This document shows, piece after piece, positions 43,286 through 51,274 of a DNA stretch of 57,957 bases. The DNA is from Nitrospiraceae bacterium (GTDB lineage: Bacteria > Nitrospirota > Thermodesulfovibrionia > UBA6902). A program made the position numbers and the translations under genes. Where the stretch lies: positions 1,086,973 to 1,144,929 of the forward strand of contig CP070632.1 of NCBI GenBank assembly GCA_020356065.1. The letters are read 5' to 3'. The notes under the pieces were generated by a model, which ran no database searches, was not told where the DNA came from, and was given only the letters and a program-made list of their open reading frames with translations. Each line of letters starts with the position of its first letter. The first letter of the stretch is position 1.

Positions 43286-44526
43286 TACAAATTATTATAT
43301 GGAGTATGTTGACGGTCGCCATTATCGCATTTCATAGTAGCGCAGAGGCCAGGGTCAAACTGAAAAAGCCCATACCCGAGCTTTGTTATGACTGTCATGA
43401 AGAGCTGAAGAAGGCCCTGTCAGATACATTTGTTCACGAACTTTTCAAAAAGGGAGACTGCATTACTTGTCATAACTCTCACGTCAGCTCTGTACCCGGT
43501 TTGCTGGATGACAGAGTCGGTTCCATATGCCTTAACTGTCATGAATATATAAAAAAGCTGATGACTACAGGAAGGGTTCATAATATTCTGAGGAATGGAA
43601 ATTGCTCAGAGTGTCATACACCGCACAGCAGCAACATTGCCAAGCTGCTTGCTGATGAGGAAAAGGAGCTGTGTGTGAGATGTCATGCTGAATCAAAAGA
43701 ACAGGCCGGGAAGGCGCATGGCTGTCTTCCTTTTAAGAAAGGGGAATGTTCAGCGTGTCATGACTCTCACGCATCTGCAGACAAGAGCCTCATGAGGTCA
43801 GAACCAACTGCCCTGTGCAGTGAGTGTCACGTGCCGAGGTGTAAGGCAGACGGTGTTTCCATTGCTTCCATTGTAAAAGATATGGACTGTACGTCATGCC
43901 ATTCCGGGCATGGATCTGAAAACAGCAGTGCTCTGGGACCATATGGTCATACCGCTTTTATGAATAAGGATTGCGGTACGTGTCATAATCCTATAACTCC
44001 GGGCGGGGCAGTATCGGTGCGATTCAAGGGTGAAGCGCTCTGTTTTAACTGTCATAAAAAGGAAGAGTACATATATGTTAAAGATGTTCAGCATGCAAAA
44101 GGACAGTCTAGTCAGTGCAATCTCTGCCACAGCCACCATTCATCTGACAAGCAGGACCTGACTGTAACGGAGGGTGAAGTCTGCATTGAGTGTCACGAAA
44201 AAACCGAGAAGAGAACAGTGGAGATGGAGAGAGGATTAAAGACAAAAGAATGCTCACCCATCAAAGACAGAAAATGTTTTGAGTGCCATATACCCGGCCA
44301 CTCAGACCAGACGCTGAGTTTCAGAAGCGATGGGATTGAGATGTGTGCCCGTTGCCATACATCCGAGCATTCCTCAACGCATCCGGTTGGACATGATATA
44401 ATAGACCCTCGAAATGGGGAAACGGTGACCTGTATTTCCTGCCACAGCATGCATGCAGCGAGAAATGATTTTATGCTGACGCACGACAGGAACAGGTCGT
44501 TATGTATTCAGTGTCATAATAAATAA
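43267..44526 (+). CDS. 16-haem exported cytochrome c
   Basis: 419 aa from GTG 43267, which sits in an AAAGTAG repeat, so the start is uncertain. A signal peptide (cut near AEA) is followed by 16 CXXCH motifs by my count, in doubled units like those of the 26-haem lipoprotein (DCITCHNSHVS, ICLNCHEY, NCSECHTPHSS, LCVRCHAES). There is no lipobox or C-terminal helix, so it should be soluble in the periplasm or secreted. It forms a cytochrome pair with the upstream gene (34-bp gap) and is followed after 2 bp by the second filament-type cytochrome. Confidence 0.88.
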   Translation: MKSRKNIQIIIWSMLTVAIIAFHSSAEARVKLKKPIPELCYDCHEELKKALSDTFVHELFKKGDCITCHNSHVSSVPGLLDDRVGSICLNCHEYIKKLMTTGRVHNILRNGNCSECHTPHSSNIAKLLADEEKELCVRCHAESKEQAGKAHGCLPFKKGECSACHDSHASADKSLMRSEPTALCSECHVPRCKADGVSIASIVKDMDCTSCHSGHGSENSSALGPYGHTAFMNKDCGTCHNPITPGGAVSVRFKGEALCFNCHKKEEYIYVKDVQHAKGQSSQCNLCHSHHSSDKQDLTVTEGEVCIECHEKTEKRTVEMERGLKTKECSPIKDRKCFECHIPGHSDQTLSFRSDGIEMCARCHTSEHSSTHPVGHDIIDPRNGETVTCISCHSMHAARNDFMLTHDRNRSLCIQCHNK

Positions 44527-44528
44527 TT

Positions 44529-45683
44529 ATGGATAATGGAATGAGGAAATATGCAGTTTACTGTTTAGCAGGGATCATTGTCCTGATGATGACTACAGCA
44601 GCGCATTCTGTGTTAACCGGCCAGTGCAGCAGCTGTCATACCATGCATAACAGACAGAACAATTCTGAGATGGTTAATCTCACATATGGCACTGAAACAA
44701 CTGAGGCAAAGGACTATCTGCTCAGGGGGACATGCCTTGGATGCCATGCTCAGAACACCGCAAACAGGATTGAAGCTCTGGGAGGTAATGATGTTCCCCA
44801 GGTCTATCACAAGGACCCGGGGGGAGATCTGGCAGGCGGAAACTTTGCATACATTGATGGAAGCTGGGGTAGCGGGGCTTCTGACAAAAAAGGACATAAT
44901 ATCAAAGACTTTGGGAGTTTTGATAATCCCTCCCAGCCGCCCGGGAGACGGCATGATATTGCAGGCATTAATACAACAGTTAACAATACGGGTTTTACAT
45001 GTGCCGGTACCCATGGATGCCATGGAGTCCGGGGCAACCAGGGGAATGGACTTTCAGCAATCGAAGGGGCACACCATAACAATGTTGATGGACAGCTCAG
45101 CACTGCTGATACGGTTGCCAACAGTTACCGGTTTTTATATTATGTGATCGGTCTGGAAAATACGACCGGTGGTTCAAAATGGCAGAATGTAAATGCCTCC
45201 AATCATAACGAATATTTCGGAGCAGATGAACCGATGGATTTTGTTTCCACAGGCTGTGTGACGTGTCACGATGCGGGTAACAACAATAACAGACCAAATA
45301 ACAAGACCATGAGCGGTTTTTGCGCAACATGCCATGGTTATTTTCACTTGCTTGACAGCGGCGGGTATGCACTGGACCCTGATGGAGATGGAGTAGGAGA
45401 TGATAAGTTTTCCCCCTTTAAAAGACACCCGACTGATGTTGTCCTGCCAAACAGGGGGGAATATACATCTGTTGTCAGCTATGATGTGGACACACCAGTA
45501 GCAAGGACAAGCCCTCCCGCTTCTATAGACGCCGGCGTGTCACTTGATTCGGATGCTGTTATGTGTCTGTCCTGTCACGGAGCTCATGCAACAGATTTCT
45601 ATAAAATGCTGAGATGGGATATAAAGGGATCGCTTGCAACTGCCATATCCGGCTGCGGCAACTGTCATACGAGTAAGAACTAA
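44529..45683 (+). CDS. Second OmcS/OmcE-like filament cytochrome c
   Basis: 384 aa; ATG 44541 is an alternative start. The signal peptide is cut near AHS, then TGQCSSCHTMHNRQN. Six CXXCH (CSSCH, CLGCH, CVTCH, CATCH, CLSCH, CGNCH) and one CX5CH (C158-AGTHG-CH) make up to seven haems. Shared with the 30459 gene: AGGNFAYI...KKGHNI, TCAGTxGCHG, VANSYRFL..IGLEN, FCATCHGYFH, FKRHPTDVVLP, VMCLSCHGAHA, LRW and a final CHTSKN. It lacks its own promoter here and follows the 16-haem gene by 2 bp, so its control differs from that of the first copy. Confidence 0.83.
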   Translation: MDNGMRKYAVYCLAGIIVLMMTTAAHSVLTGQCSSCHTMHNRQNNSEMVNLTYGTETTEAKDYLLRGTCLGCHAQNTANRIEALGGNDVPQVYHKDPGGDLAGGNFAYIDGSWGSGASDKKGHNIKDFGSFDNPSQPPGRRHDIAGINTTVNNTGFTCAGTHGCHGVRGNQGNGLSAIEGAHHNNVDGQLSTADTVANSYRFLYYVIGLENTTGGSKWQNVNASNHNEYFGADEPMDFVSTGCVTCHDAGNNNNRPNNKTMSGFCATCHGYFHLLDSGGYALDPDGDGVGDDKFSPFKRHPTDVVLPNRGEYTSVVSYDVDTPVARTSPPASIDAGVSLDSDAVMCLSCHGAHATDFYKMLRWDIKGSLATAISGCGNCHTSKN

Positions 45684-45686
45684 AAG

Positions 45687-47036
45687 ATGAAGAACTCGAA
45701 ACTGATAATGAAAAGAAAAGTGATACTTCCGGGTCTGCTGGTAATATTGACTGGGCTGATTTTTATTGAAACAGTCCGCGCAGGAGCTTATCTTGACTCT
45801 GCTCATGGAAATTCCGCATATGGGGTAAAACGCAGTGCAGCGGGATTTCCCGCTGACTATATAAGGGGACTCTGCACACACTGCCATGATACGCATGCGA
45901 GCATTGATGGAGTTGAGCCTGATCCTGACGGCAGTGCTCCCTCCCTGTATTCAATATTTTATGATAGTCATGTCGATCAGACCGACAACTTCTGTTTCCA
46001 GTGTCACACAGATGTAGGCTCCTTTCAGGACGGAGGCGGAATCATTAATCGCAGCTACAGCTATCGGGCCGGAGCATGGACAACTGATACGCTGAATGAT
46101 GTGCTGGAGTCATTCTCGTATCCGCCTGCTGATTCAGATCATAACCTCGACGATATACTCGCATTCATCGATGGCCAATGGGAATATACAGCTGATTCAA
46201 ATCCCTGTAATGCATGCCATAACCCCCATTCTGCCCAGGGAGACCCTGCCAATGCACCGAATAGTGCCAAGAGTTCCGGTACCAGGGGCTGGCCTGTATC
46301 CCGTCCCAGTCTGCATGATGCAGATGACAATAATGCATGGGGGCTCTGGGGTGATGAAGCAGGTGAGAAGATGAGTGATTATACAGCCAATTACCAGGCT
46401 CCATTGCGGTTTACGTCAAACTATGAACCTGATGGTTCTGCAACGCAGAATGGATCGAACCTGACCGACTTTGTTACCTTTTGCACAGACTGCCATAACA
46501 ATGTGAATACGATTTTCAGTACGGCTCTTGGACGAAATCTTAATACTTTTGACTGGAATATTGAAAAACACGGAACAGGCCTTGCAGACGACAACATTCC
46601 AAACGGCAATGAACCGGCATCATGTAACAGAATACTTGCACCCTATCAGGTAGGGGCTTGCGGCACATATGTTCTTTCCTGCACTGACTGTCATGAACCC
46701 CATGGGTCCCCGAATATTTTTCTTGCCCGGAAAGAGGTTAATGGTGCTGTTGTCACGGTTGATACAGGAACGGGAGCCGGTCCATCAGGAGATCCCAATT
46801 CTGAATGGATCAACCTCTGCAATCGGTGTCATAATATCGCTATCGGGGATGCCAGGCATGATCATCCTGCGACTATTCCACCGTCACCACCGGGACCGGG
46901 CTGCAATGGTACAATATGTCATGGTCCGCTGGGCACCCAGTATGAATTGTGTACGAATTGTCATAACCACGGAAACGGAGACATCTTTGATTTTTTAGGG
47001 CCTAATCTCGGACCCTACGGGGACCAGTTATTTTAA
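45687..47036 (+). CDS. Exported multihaem cytochrome c (7 CXXCH plus one CX4CH)
   Basis: 449 aa, 3 bp after the previous stop. Signal peptide cut near VRAG. CXXCH motifs are CTHCH, CFQCH, CNACH, CTDCH, CTDCH, CNRCH and CTNCH, plus CNGTICH (CX4CH) between the last two. The opening AYLDSAHGNSAYGVKR and RGLCTHCHDTHAS lead into long loop regions, so haem density is lower than in the wire-type neighbours. I do not recognise a named family. Position next to the filament-type cytochrome suggests a partner or cap protein (inference). Confidence 0.83.
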   Translation: MKNSKLIMKRKVILPGLLVILTGLIFIETVRAGAYLDSAHGNSAYGVKRSAAGFPADYIRGLCTHCHDTHASIDGVEPDPDGSAPSLYSIFYDSHVDQTDNFCFQCHTDVGSFQDGGGIINRSYSYRAGAWTTDTLNDVLESFSYPPADSDHNLDDILAFIDGQWEYTADSNPCNACHNPHSAQGDPANAPNSAKSSGTRGWPVSRPSLHDADDNNAWGLWGDEAGEKMSDYTANYQAPLRFTSNYEPDGSATQNGSNLTDFVTFCTDCHNNVNTIFSTALGRNLNTFDWNIEKHGTGLADDNIPNGNEPASCNRILAPYQVGACGTYVLSCTDCHEPHGSPNIFLARKEVNGAVVTVDTGTGAGPSGDPNSEWINLCNRCHNIAIGDARHDHPATIPPSPPGPGCNGTICHGPLGTQYELCTNCHNHGNGDIFDFLGPNLGPYGDQLF

Positions 47037-47057
47037 ATACAGGATGAGGAGCTTATC

Positions 47058-47312
47058 ATGATAAGGAACATGTTAATCATCACCGGCCTTCTGGCTGGTA
47101 TCTTTTGGATATCCAACACTGACAAGGCATCGGGTCAGGATGCAAAGGAACAGGAAGCACTCCAGAGACATATAAATGCCGTAAAGGTAACAAACCCTCA
47201 GATGTATCAATCCATGGTAGATGCTGCAGGAGGCAATATTGTCAATTGCATGAGCTGCCATAGCAGCATATTTCAGGATACAGGATCATCCAGCAAAAGA
47301 CGCCCGCAGTAA
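47058..47312 (+). CDS. Small exported mono-haem cytochrome c
   Basis: 84 aa with a signal peptide (IRNMLIITGLLAGIFWI, cut near ASG), an AHINAVKVTNPQMYQSMVDAAGG-like helix region and a single CMSCH (residues ~69-73) near the C-terminus, followed by a basic KRRPQ tail. AGGAG lies ~7 bases upstream of ATG. No Met ligand is obvious, so the axial ligand is unclear. Last of the close-packed gene run. Possibly a small shuttle between the larger cytochromes. Confidence 0.7.
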   Translation: MIRNMLIITGLLAGIFWISNTDKASGQDAKEQEALQRHINAVKVTNPQMYQSMVDAAGGNIVNCMSCHSSIFQDTGSSSKRRPQ

Positions 47313-47411
47313 ATTCATAAGCAGTTAATTCCATTCAGACTGCTTTGACCCTCTCACAGTCCATTTCCTTAAAACGTCTTAAGACCTTAAGTAAATTCCA
47401 TTACTGACGAT

Positions 47412-47434
47412 ATGTATATATATATATCGTTATT
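47412..47434. repeat. AT-dinucleotide palindrome in an intergenic gap
   Basis: CGATATG-(TA)n-TATCG is a self-complementary (TA)-rich stretch ~15 bases before the 47449 gene. It may act as a promoter melting region or simple repeat. A GTCTTAAGAC palindrome lies ~35 bases further upstream. Confidence 0.4.
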
Positions 47435-47448
47435 AGAGGAAATTACCA

Positions 47449-48120
47449 ATGAACAGGGCATACATATATGGCTTTGCACTTATCATTCTGTCAGCATGCG
47501 CATCCACACAGGAGAATACTCATCATATACCTCAACAGGAAACTGCTTCCACGGAAAGAATGAAAGATGATCATATCCGTACTGATAAAGAGCAAAAGAC
47601 ATTTGATATTTTCCAAGAGATTTTTTCGATAACACGGACTACCCGGGACAGACAGTCTGTCCTTCCCAGGATTGAGTCACTGTATATGCAGATCATCAGG
47701 GATTATCCTGAAACACCGCTCGCCCAGGAGAGCCACTGGAGACTAATAATTATGTATGTCAAAGATTATTCTCCTCCTGATTTTGAGAAAGCGGACATGC
47801 TTTACCATGATTTTGTAAAGAAATATCATGATTCCCCTTTAAGGGGTGTCATCGAAGATACTCTGGCTAAAAGCTACGTAAAGCATGAGGAATGGGGCAG
47901 GCTGTTAACGTTATGCTCACCTTCATACAGGGGCTATGTTGAGAAAAAGATTACACCTAAAGCATCACTGATGTTTATGTATGCCGAGGCACATTATCAT
48001 CTTGGCAACATGGAGCAGGCAGAACAGGGATACTCAATCGTGTCAGAACTCTTCCCCAAACTAATGGTCGGGAAAAAGTCAAAGTTCATGATCCAGGCAA
48101 TAGAAAATAATGGAGATTAG
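47449..48120 (+). CDS. Lipoprotein with TPR-like helices
   Basis: 223 aa; AGAGGA lies ~9 bases before ATG 47449. The signal ends ILSAC-A, a lipobox. After a His/Gln-rich linker come repeated helical pairs (ESLYMQIIRDYPETPLAQESHWRLIIMYVKD, KADMLYHDFVKKYHDSPLRGVIED, YAEAHYHLGNMEQAEQGYSIVSELFP in part), the pattern of TPR/YbgF/BamD-like proteins. Likely a protein-binding periplasmic lipoprotein that helps assembly. No catalytic motif. Not clearly cotranscribed with the preceding gene (136-bp gap). Confidence 0.72.
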   Translation: MNRAYIYGFALIILSACASTQENTHHIPQQETASTERMKDDHIRTDKEQKTFDIFQEIFSITRTTRDRQSVLPRIESLYMQIIRDYPETPLAQESHWRLIIMYVKDYSPPDFEKADMLYHDFVKKYHDSPLRGVIEDTLAKSYVKHEEWGRLLTLCSPSYRGYVEKKITPKASLMFMYAEAHYHLGNMEQAEQGYSIVSELFPKLMVGKKSKFMIQAIENNGD

Positions 48121-48218
48121 CATGCATGTTGGGCCGGTTAATGCACGATGCAATGCCAATGGTTTTCAATAATGAGTGATGAGGGATGTAAGGATAGAAC
48201 TGATAATCGAAATATTTA

Positions 48219-48233
48219 TGACAAATATTGTCA
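48219..48233 (+). promoter_or_regulatory. Perfect dyad TGACAA-ATA-TTGTCA, candidate activator site
   Basis: A 15-bp perfect inverted repeat 158 bp upstream of the -24 element. It shares TGACAAATAT with the site at 30261-30282. Enhancer-type sites at this distance are normal for sigma-54 activators. Confidence 0.5.
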
Positions 48234-48390
48234 GCTGTGGCAATCATTATTATTTATATTATATGCATTTATCACATCTGTTTCCCCAGGACTGCGTCAT
48301 ATCACGCAGTATCCTAATAATCGTTCTCCAAAGCAGGTGTCTTCAATGATTTTACCTTTTATTTCCAAAAAGTTAATCAAGGAACTATAC

Positions 48391-48406
48391 GGGCATACCC
48401 TTTGCA
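48391..48406 (+). promoter_or_regulatory. Sigma-54 promoter of the propeller/giant-cytochrome operon
   Basis: GGGCATA-CCCT-TTGCA gives GG (48392-48393) and GC (48404-48405) exactly 10 bases apart and matches the consensus at nearly every fixed position. Start near 48416, so the gene must begin downstream: ATG 48474 and not the codon at 48402, which lies inside the promoter. Confidence 0.78.
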
Positions 48407-48473
48407 TGTAAAATTAATGAATATGAGTGTAAATATAATTAACATAATTATTAAGGCTAACAGGGCCATTTCA

Positions 48474-51272
48474 ATGAATAACTTTACTCATGCTTCTCTT
48501 CCCGGAAAACTTATCATCGCAATTATGATCGGATTATTCTGTCTTCCACAAACAGTGTTTGCATCTGTCATACCGGAATATCAGAGACTGGAGCCAATTA
48601 AAAAATACGTGAGTTATCCGACATCACTGGCGCTTGATGTTTATGAAAATATTTATGTGACAGAATCTATTGAAAACAGACTTCTCATATTCAGCCAGAG
48701 CGGCTCTCACCTGAAAACCCTTGCCGGATTGAGTGAACCTCTTGGTATTGCTGTTGATCAGTATGGAAGAATTTTTGTAGGCAACAAACTCGACAGGAAT
48801 GTCGAGGTATATGACCCCGGTCTGAACTTCTTATTCAAACTTGGCTCAGGGAATGGCGAATTCTCGCAGCCGACATCGATCGCAATTAACGAAGACAGGA
48901 TTTATGTTGCGGACAGCCTTGAGGATAACATAAAGGTCTACAATCCGGATGGATCGTTCAGTTTCTCTTTCGGACAGACAGGAAACGGTGCCGGTCAGTT
49001 CAATTTTCCTGTTGCCCTGGCAGTAAATGATATATCAGGCGAGCTCATCGTCCTTGACCGTCAGAATATTGAATCGATGTCAGGTGCCGGTCAGGGCGCA
49101 CGCGTACAGATCTTTGATATGGAAGGAGTATTTAAACGGAGCTTTGGCGAGCGCGGAATCGGAGATGGAAAACTGAGTAAGCCCGTGGGTGTTGCGGTAG
49201 ATGGCAAATCAAGGATTTACGTGACTGATACATATCAGCAGCTTGTGCAGGTATTTGATGAAAACGGCACGTTCCTTACGTCTCTCTATAATGCGGACCA
49301 CCAGCTCAGAACGCCCATGGGGATTGTTAGGGGCGACAGCAACAGACTGTATATCGCCTCACTGCATACCGGAAGTGTTGAAGTTTATGGTATTGATGCA
49401 TATACGCAGCTTTCTGTAGCACCGTTGTTGCTTTACTTTGAAGGAGATGGGAAGGGCACTGATACTGCATCACAGTTTGTAGAGATAGGCAATGAAGGCA
49501 ACAGTCCTCTAACCTGGTCAGCATATTCTGAACACAGCTGGATTACCCTGACAGAATATTCCGGCTCGCTGGATCCCCTGGAAACGCACATTATTGAAAT
49601 TGGTGTAAACATGAACGGGCTTTCAGAAGGTATCCATACAGGCACTGTTCAATTAGTTGCCGAGTCAGGTGCCACGGAAATAGTGGAGGTGGTATTTAGT
49701 GTGGTACATCCTCCCACCCCTGAACTTTCGGTTCATCCTTTATCACTGGAATTTGTATCAGTAAACGGCTCATCCCCTGCATCGCAGAGTCTTTCAATTT
49801 CAAATGATGGAACAGGTGTTCTCACATGGTCCGCAACATCTGATAGCGATTGGATATCAATGGACAAAATAGCAGGGACAGCACCGGATGATATACCTGT
49901 CTCTGTGAATGTGTCTGGTCTGAATGAGGGAACGTTCACCGGCTCTGTATCAATTATGGGGCAAGGTGCACTGTCAAGCCCTCTGAGTATCCTTGTACAG
50001 CTTGAGGTAAGGGAGGAAAGAGGGACGATCAGTGTGACCACGAATATTGACAGCGCCACCTTTGTTATCAGCGGTCCGGAATCCTATTCCGGAAGTGGAC
50101 CGGCATGGGACGTAAAGAATGCCCCGGCAGGTACCTATTACATTCAATTCAATGGAGTCAATGGTCATATTTCTCCTTCACATAAGAATCAGACACTGAT
50201 TGCTGACGGTAAGATTATCTTTCACGGGGAATATATCAAAACAGAGGAAGAACTGAATGAAGAGGAAAGGTCCCTCCAAATCATTACCGGAGCAGGTCCC
50301 GGTGAAGCAAACAACGGATCTGTAAAGGTATTTGACCCTTATGGGAAGGAATCAGGAATAGCGTTTCAGGCTTATGGGTACCCCTATGGAGTAAACGTTG
50401 CTGCAGGAGACATGAACAATGACGGTATTGATGAGATCATCACAGCTCCTGGTCCTGGCCCTGATAATCCCGCGGAAGTTCGTATATTTGATAATACCGG
50501 CAGCCAACTCCATCATTTAACCACAACGGTATTGCCACATTTTTATGGAGCCAACATAGCTACAGGTGATCTCAATTGTGACGGGTATGATGAGATTATC
50601 GTTGGCGCGGGAAGTTTTACCGGTAATCCAATGGAGGTTCGGGTATATGTCCATGATCCTGAACAGGGGATGCTGGTAGACAGCGGCATCAATCTGAATG
50701 CATTTGAGAGCACCGGAGGCGTATTGGTAGCAGCGGGTGATATGGACGGAGATCAGTATGAGGAAATTATAACTGCACCGGCAAACGTCTTTGGAGAGAA
50801 TATAAAAATCAGGACATGGAAGGTCGACAGGTCAGCAGGAGCAGGGAAGTGGAGTGTCAGTTTAGCTGAAGAGTTTTCCATTAAGAGAAGGAAACACAGC
50901 AAGTTCTCTTTGAGAACACGAAATATACAGAGTATCAGTATGACGGTTTCGGACATTAATGGAGACGGCATTGACGAAATCATAACAGGGTCTCGTTCGA
51001 ATTCCGGAGGCGCAGGTATCATACATATTTTTGACGCAGTAGGCGGAGAAATATCGGAGTTTCAGGCCGGTGACAGGCAGCACTATATCTCTTCAGTGGC
51101 CAGCGCTGACATGGATGGAGACGGAGCAGCGGAAATTATAGCTGGAACTGTCCACCGTACATTGCTGACAACAGAAATAACGATCTTTGATGCCTTTGGA
51201 TCAGAGAAAACAACCTTTACTGAACCAGAAACACAGCATGGGGTAACGCTGGCGATTGGCAGCTTATTTTAG
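48474..51272 (+). CDS. Exported multi-domain protein: NHL propeller, two BACON-type domains, FG-GAP repeats
   Basis: ATG 48474 has AGGG 8 bases upstream, starts a good signal peptide (cut near VFAS) and lies downstream of the sigma-54 promoter. The 932-aa product has six NHL blades (~30-305), two Ig-like BACON-type modules (~315-410, ~415-510: NxGTGVLTWSATSDSDWIS), a short PEGA-like module (~515-595) and five FG-GAP/VCBS-type blades (~605-930) with calcium loops such as DMNNDGIDEII and DINGDGIDEII. No haem site. Thus two propellers are joined by Ig domains: a plausible surface scaffold for the giant cytochrome encoded 2 bp downstream. Wholly inferred role. Confidence 0.82.
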   Translation: MNNFTHASLPGKLIIAIMIGLFCLPQTVFASVIPEYQRLEPIKKYVSYPTSLALDVYENIYVTESIENRLLIFSQSGSHLKTLAGLSEPLGIAVDQYGRIFVGNKLDRNVEVYDPGLNFLFKLGSGNGEFSQPTSIAINEDRIYVADSLEDNIKVYNPDGSFSFSFGQTGNGAGQFNFPVALAVNDISGELIVLDRQNIESMSGAGQGARVQIFDMEGVFKRSFGERGIGDGKLSKPVGVAVDGKSRIYVTDTYQQLVQVFDENGTFLTSLYNADHQLRTPMGIVRGDSNRLYIASLHTGSVEVYGIDAYTQLSVAPLLLYFEGDGKGTDTASQFVEIGNEGNSPLTWSAYSEHSWITLTEYSGSLDPLETHIIEIGVNMNGLSEGIHTGTVQLVAESGATEIVEVVFSVVHPPTPELSVHPLSLEFVSVNGSSPASQSLSISNDGTGVLTWSATSDSDWISMDKIAGTAPDDIPVSVNVSGLNEGTFTGSVSIMGQGALSSPLSILVQLEVREERGTISVTTNIDSATFVISGPESYSGSGPAWDVKNAPAGTYYIQFNGVNGHISPSHKNQTLIADGKIIFHGEYIKTEEELNEEERSLQIITGAGPGEANNGSVKVFDPYGKESGIAFQAYGYPYGVNVAAGDMNNDGIDEIITAPGPGPDNPAEVRIFDNTGSQLHHLTTTVLPHFYGANIATGDLNCDGYDEIIVGAGSFTGNPMEVRVYVHDPEQGMLVDSGINLNAFESTGGVLVAAGDMDGDQYEEIITAPANVFGENIKIRTWKVDRSAGAGKWSVSLAEEFSIKRRKHSKFSLRTRNIQSISMTVSDINGDGIDEIITGSRSNSGGAGIIHIFDAVGGEISEFQAGDRQHYISSVASADMDGDGAAEIIAGTVHRTLLTTEITIFDAFGSEKTTFTEPETQHGVTLAIGSLF

Positions 51273-51274
51273 GA

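Larger units (their letters stand above)
48121..48473. other. Control region with a dyad and a strong sigma-54 promoter
   Basis: 353 bp without a credible gene; an 87-codon frame at 48148 has no homology or ribosome site. It contains a perfect dyad at 48219-48233 and the promoter at 48391-48406. A weaker GG-N10-GC match (near 48128) was not retained. Confidence 0.55.

Noticed and set aside
48128-48143. GG-N10-GC match (TTGGGCC...ATGCA)
   Set aside because: Poor fit at other consensus positions and far from any start; the element at 48391 explains the operon better.
48148-48411. 87-codon plus-strand frame before the propeller gene
   Set aside because: It overlaps a dyad and the sigma-54 promoter, lacks a Shine-Dalgarno site and has no family resemblance.
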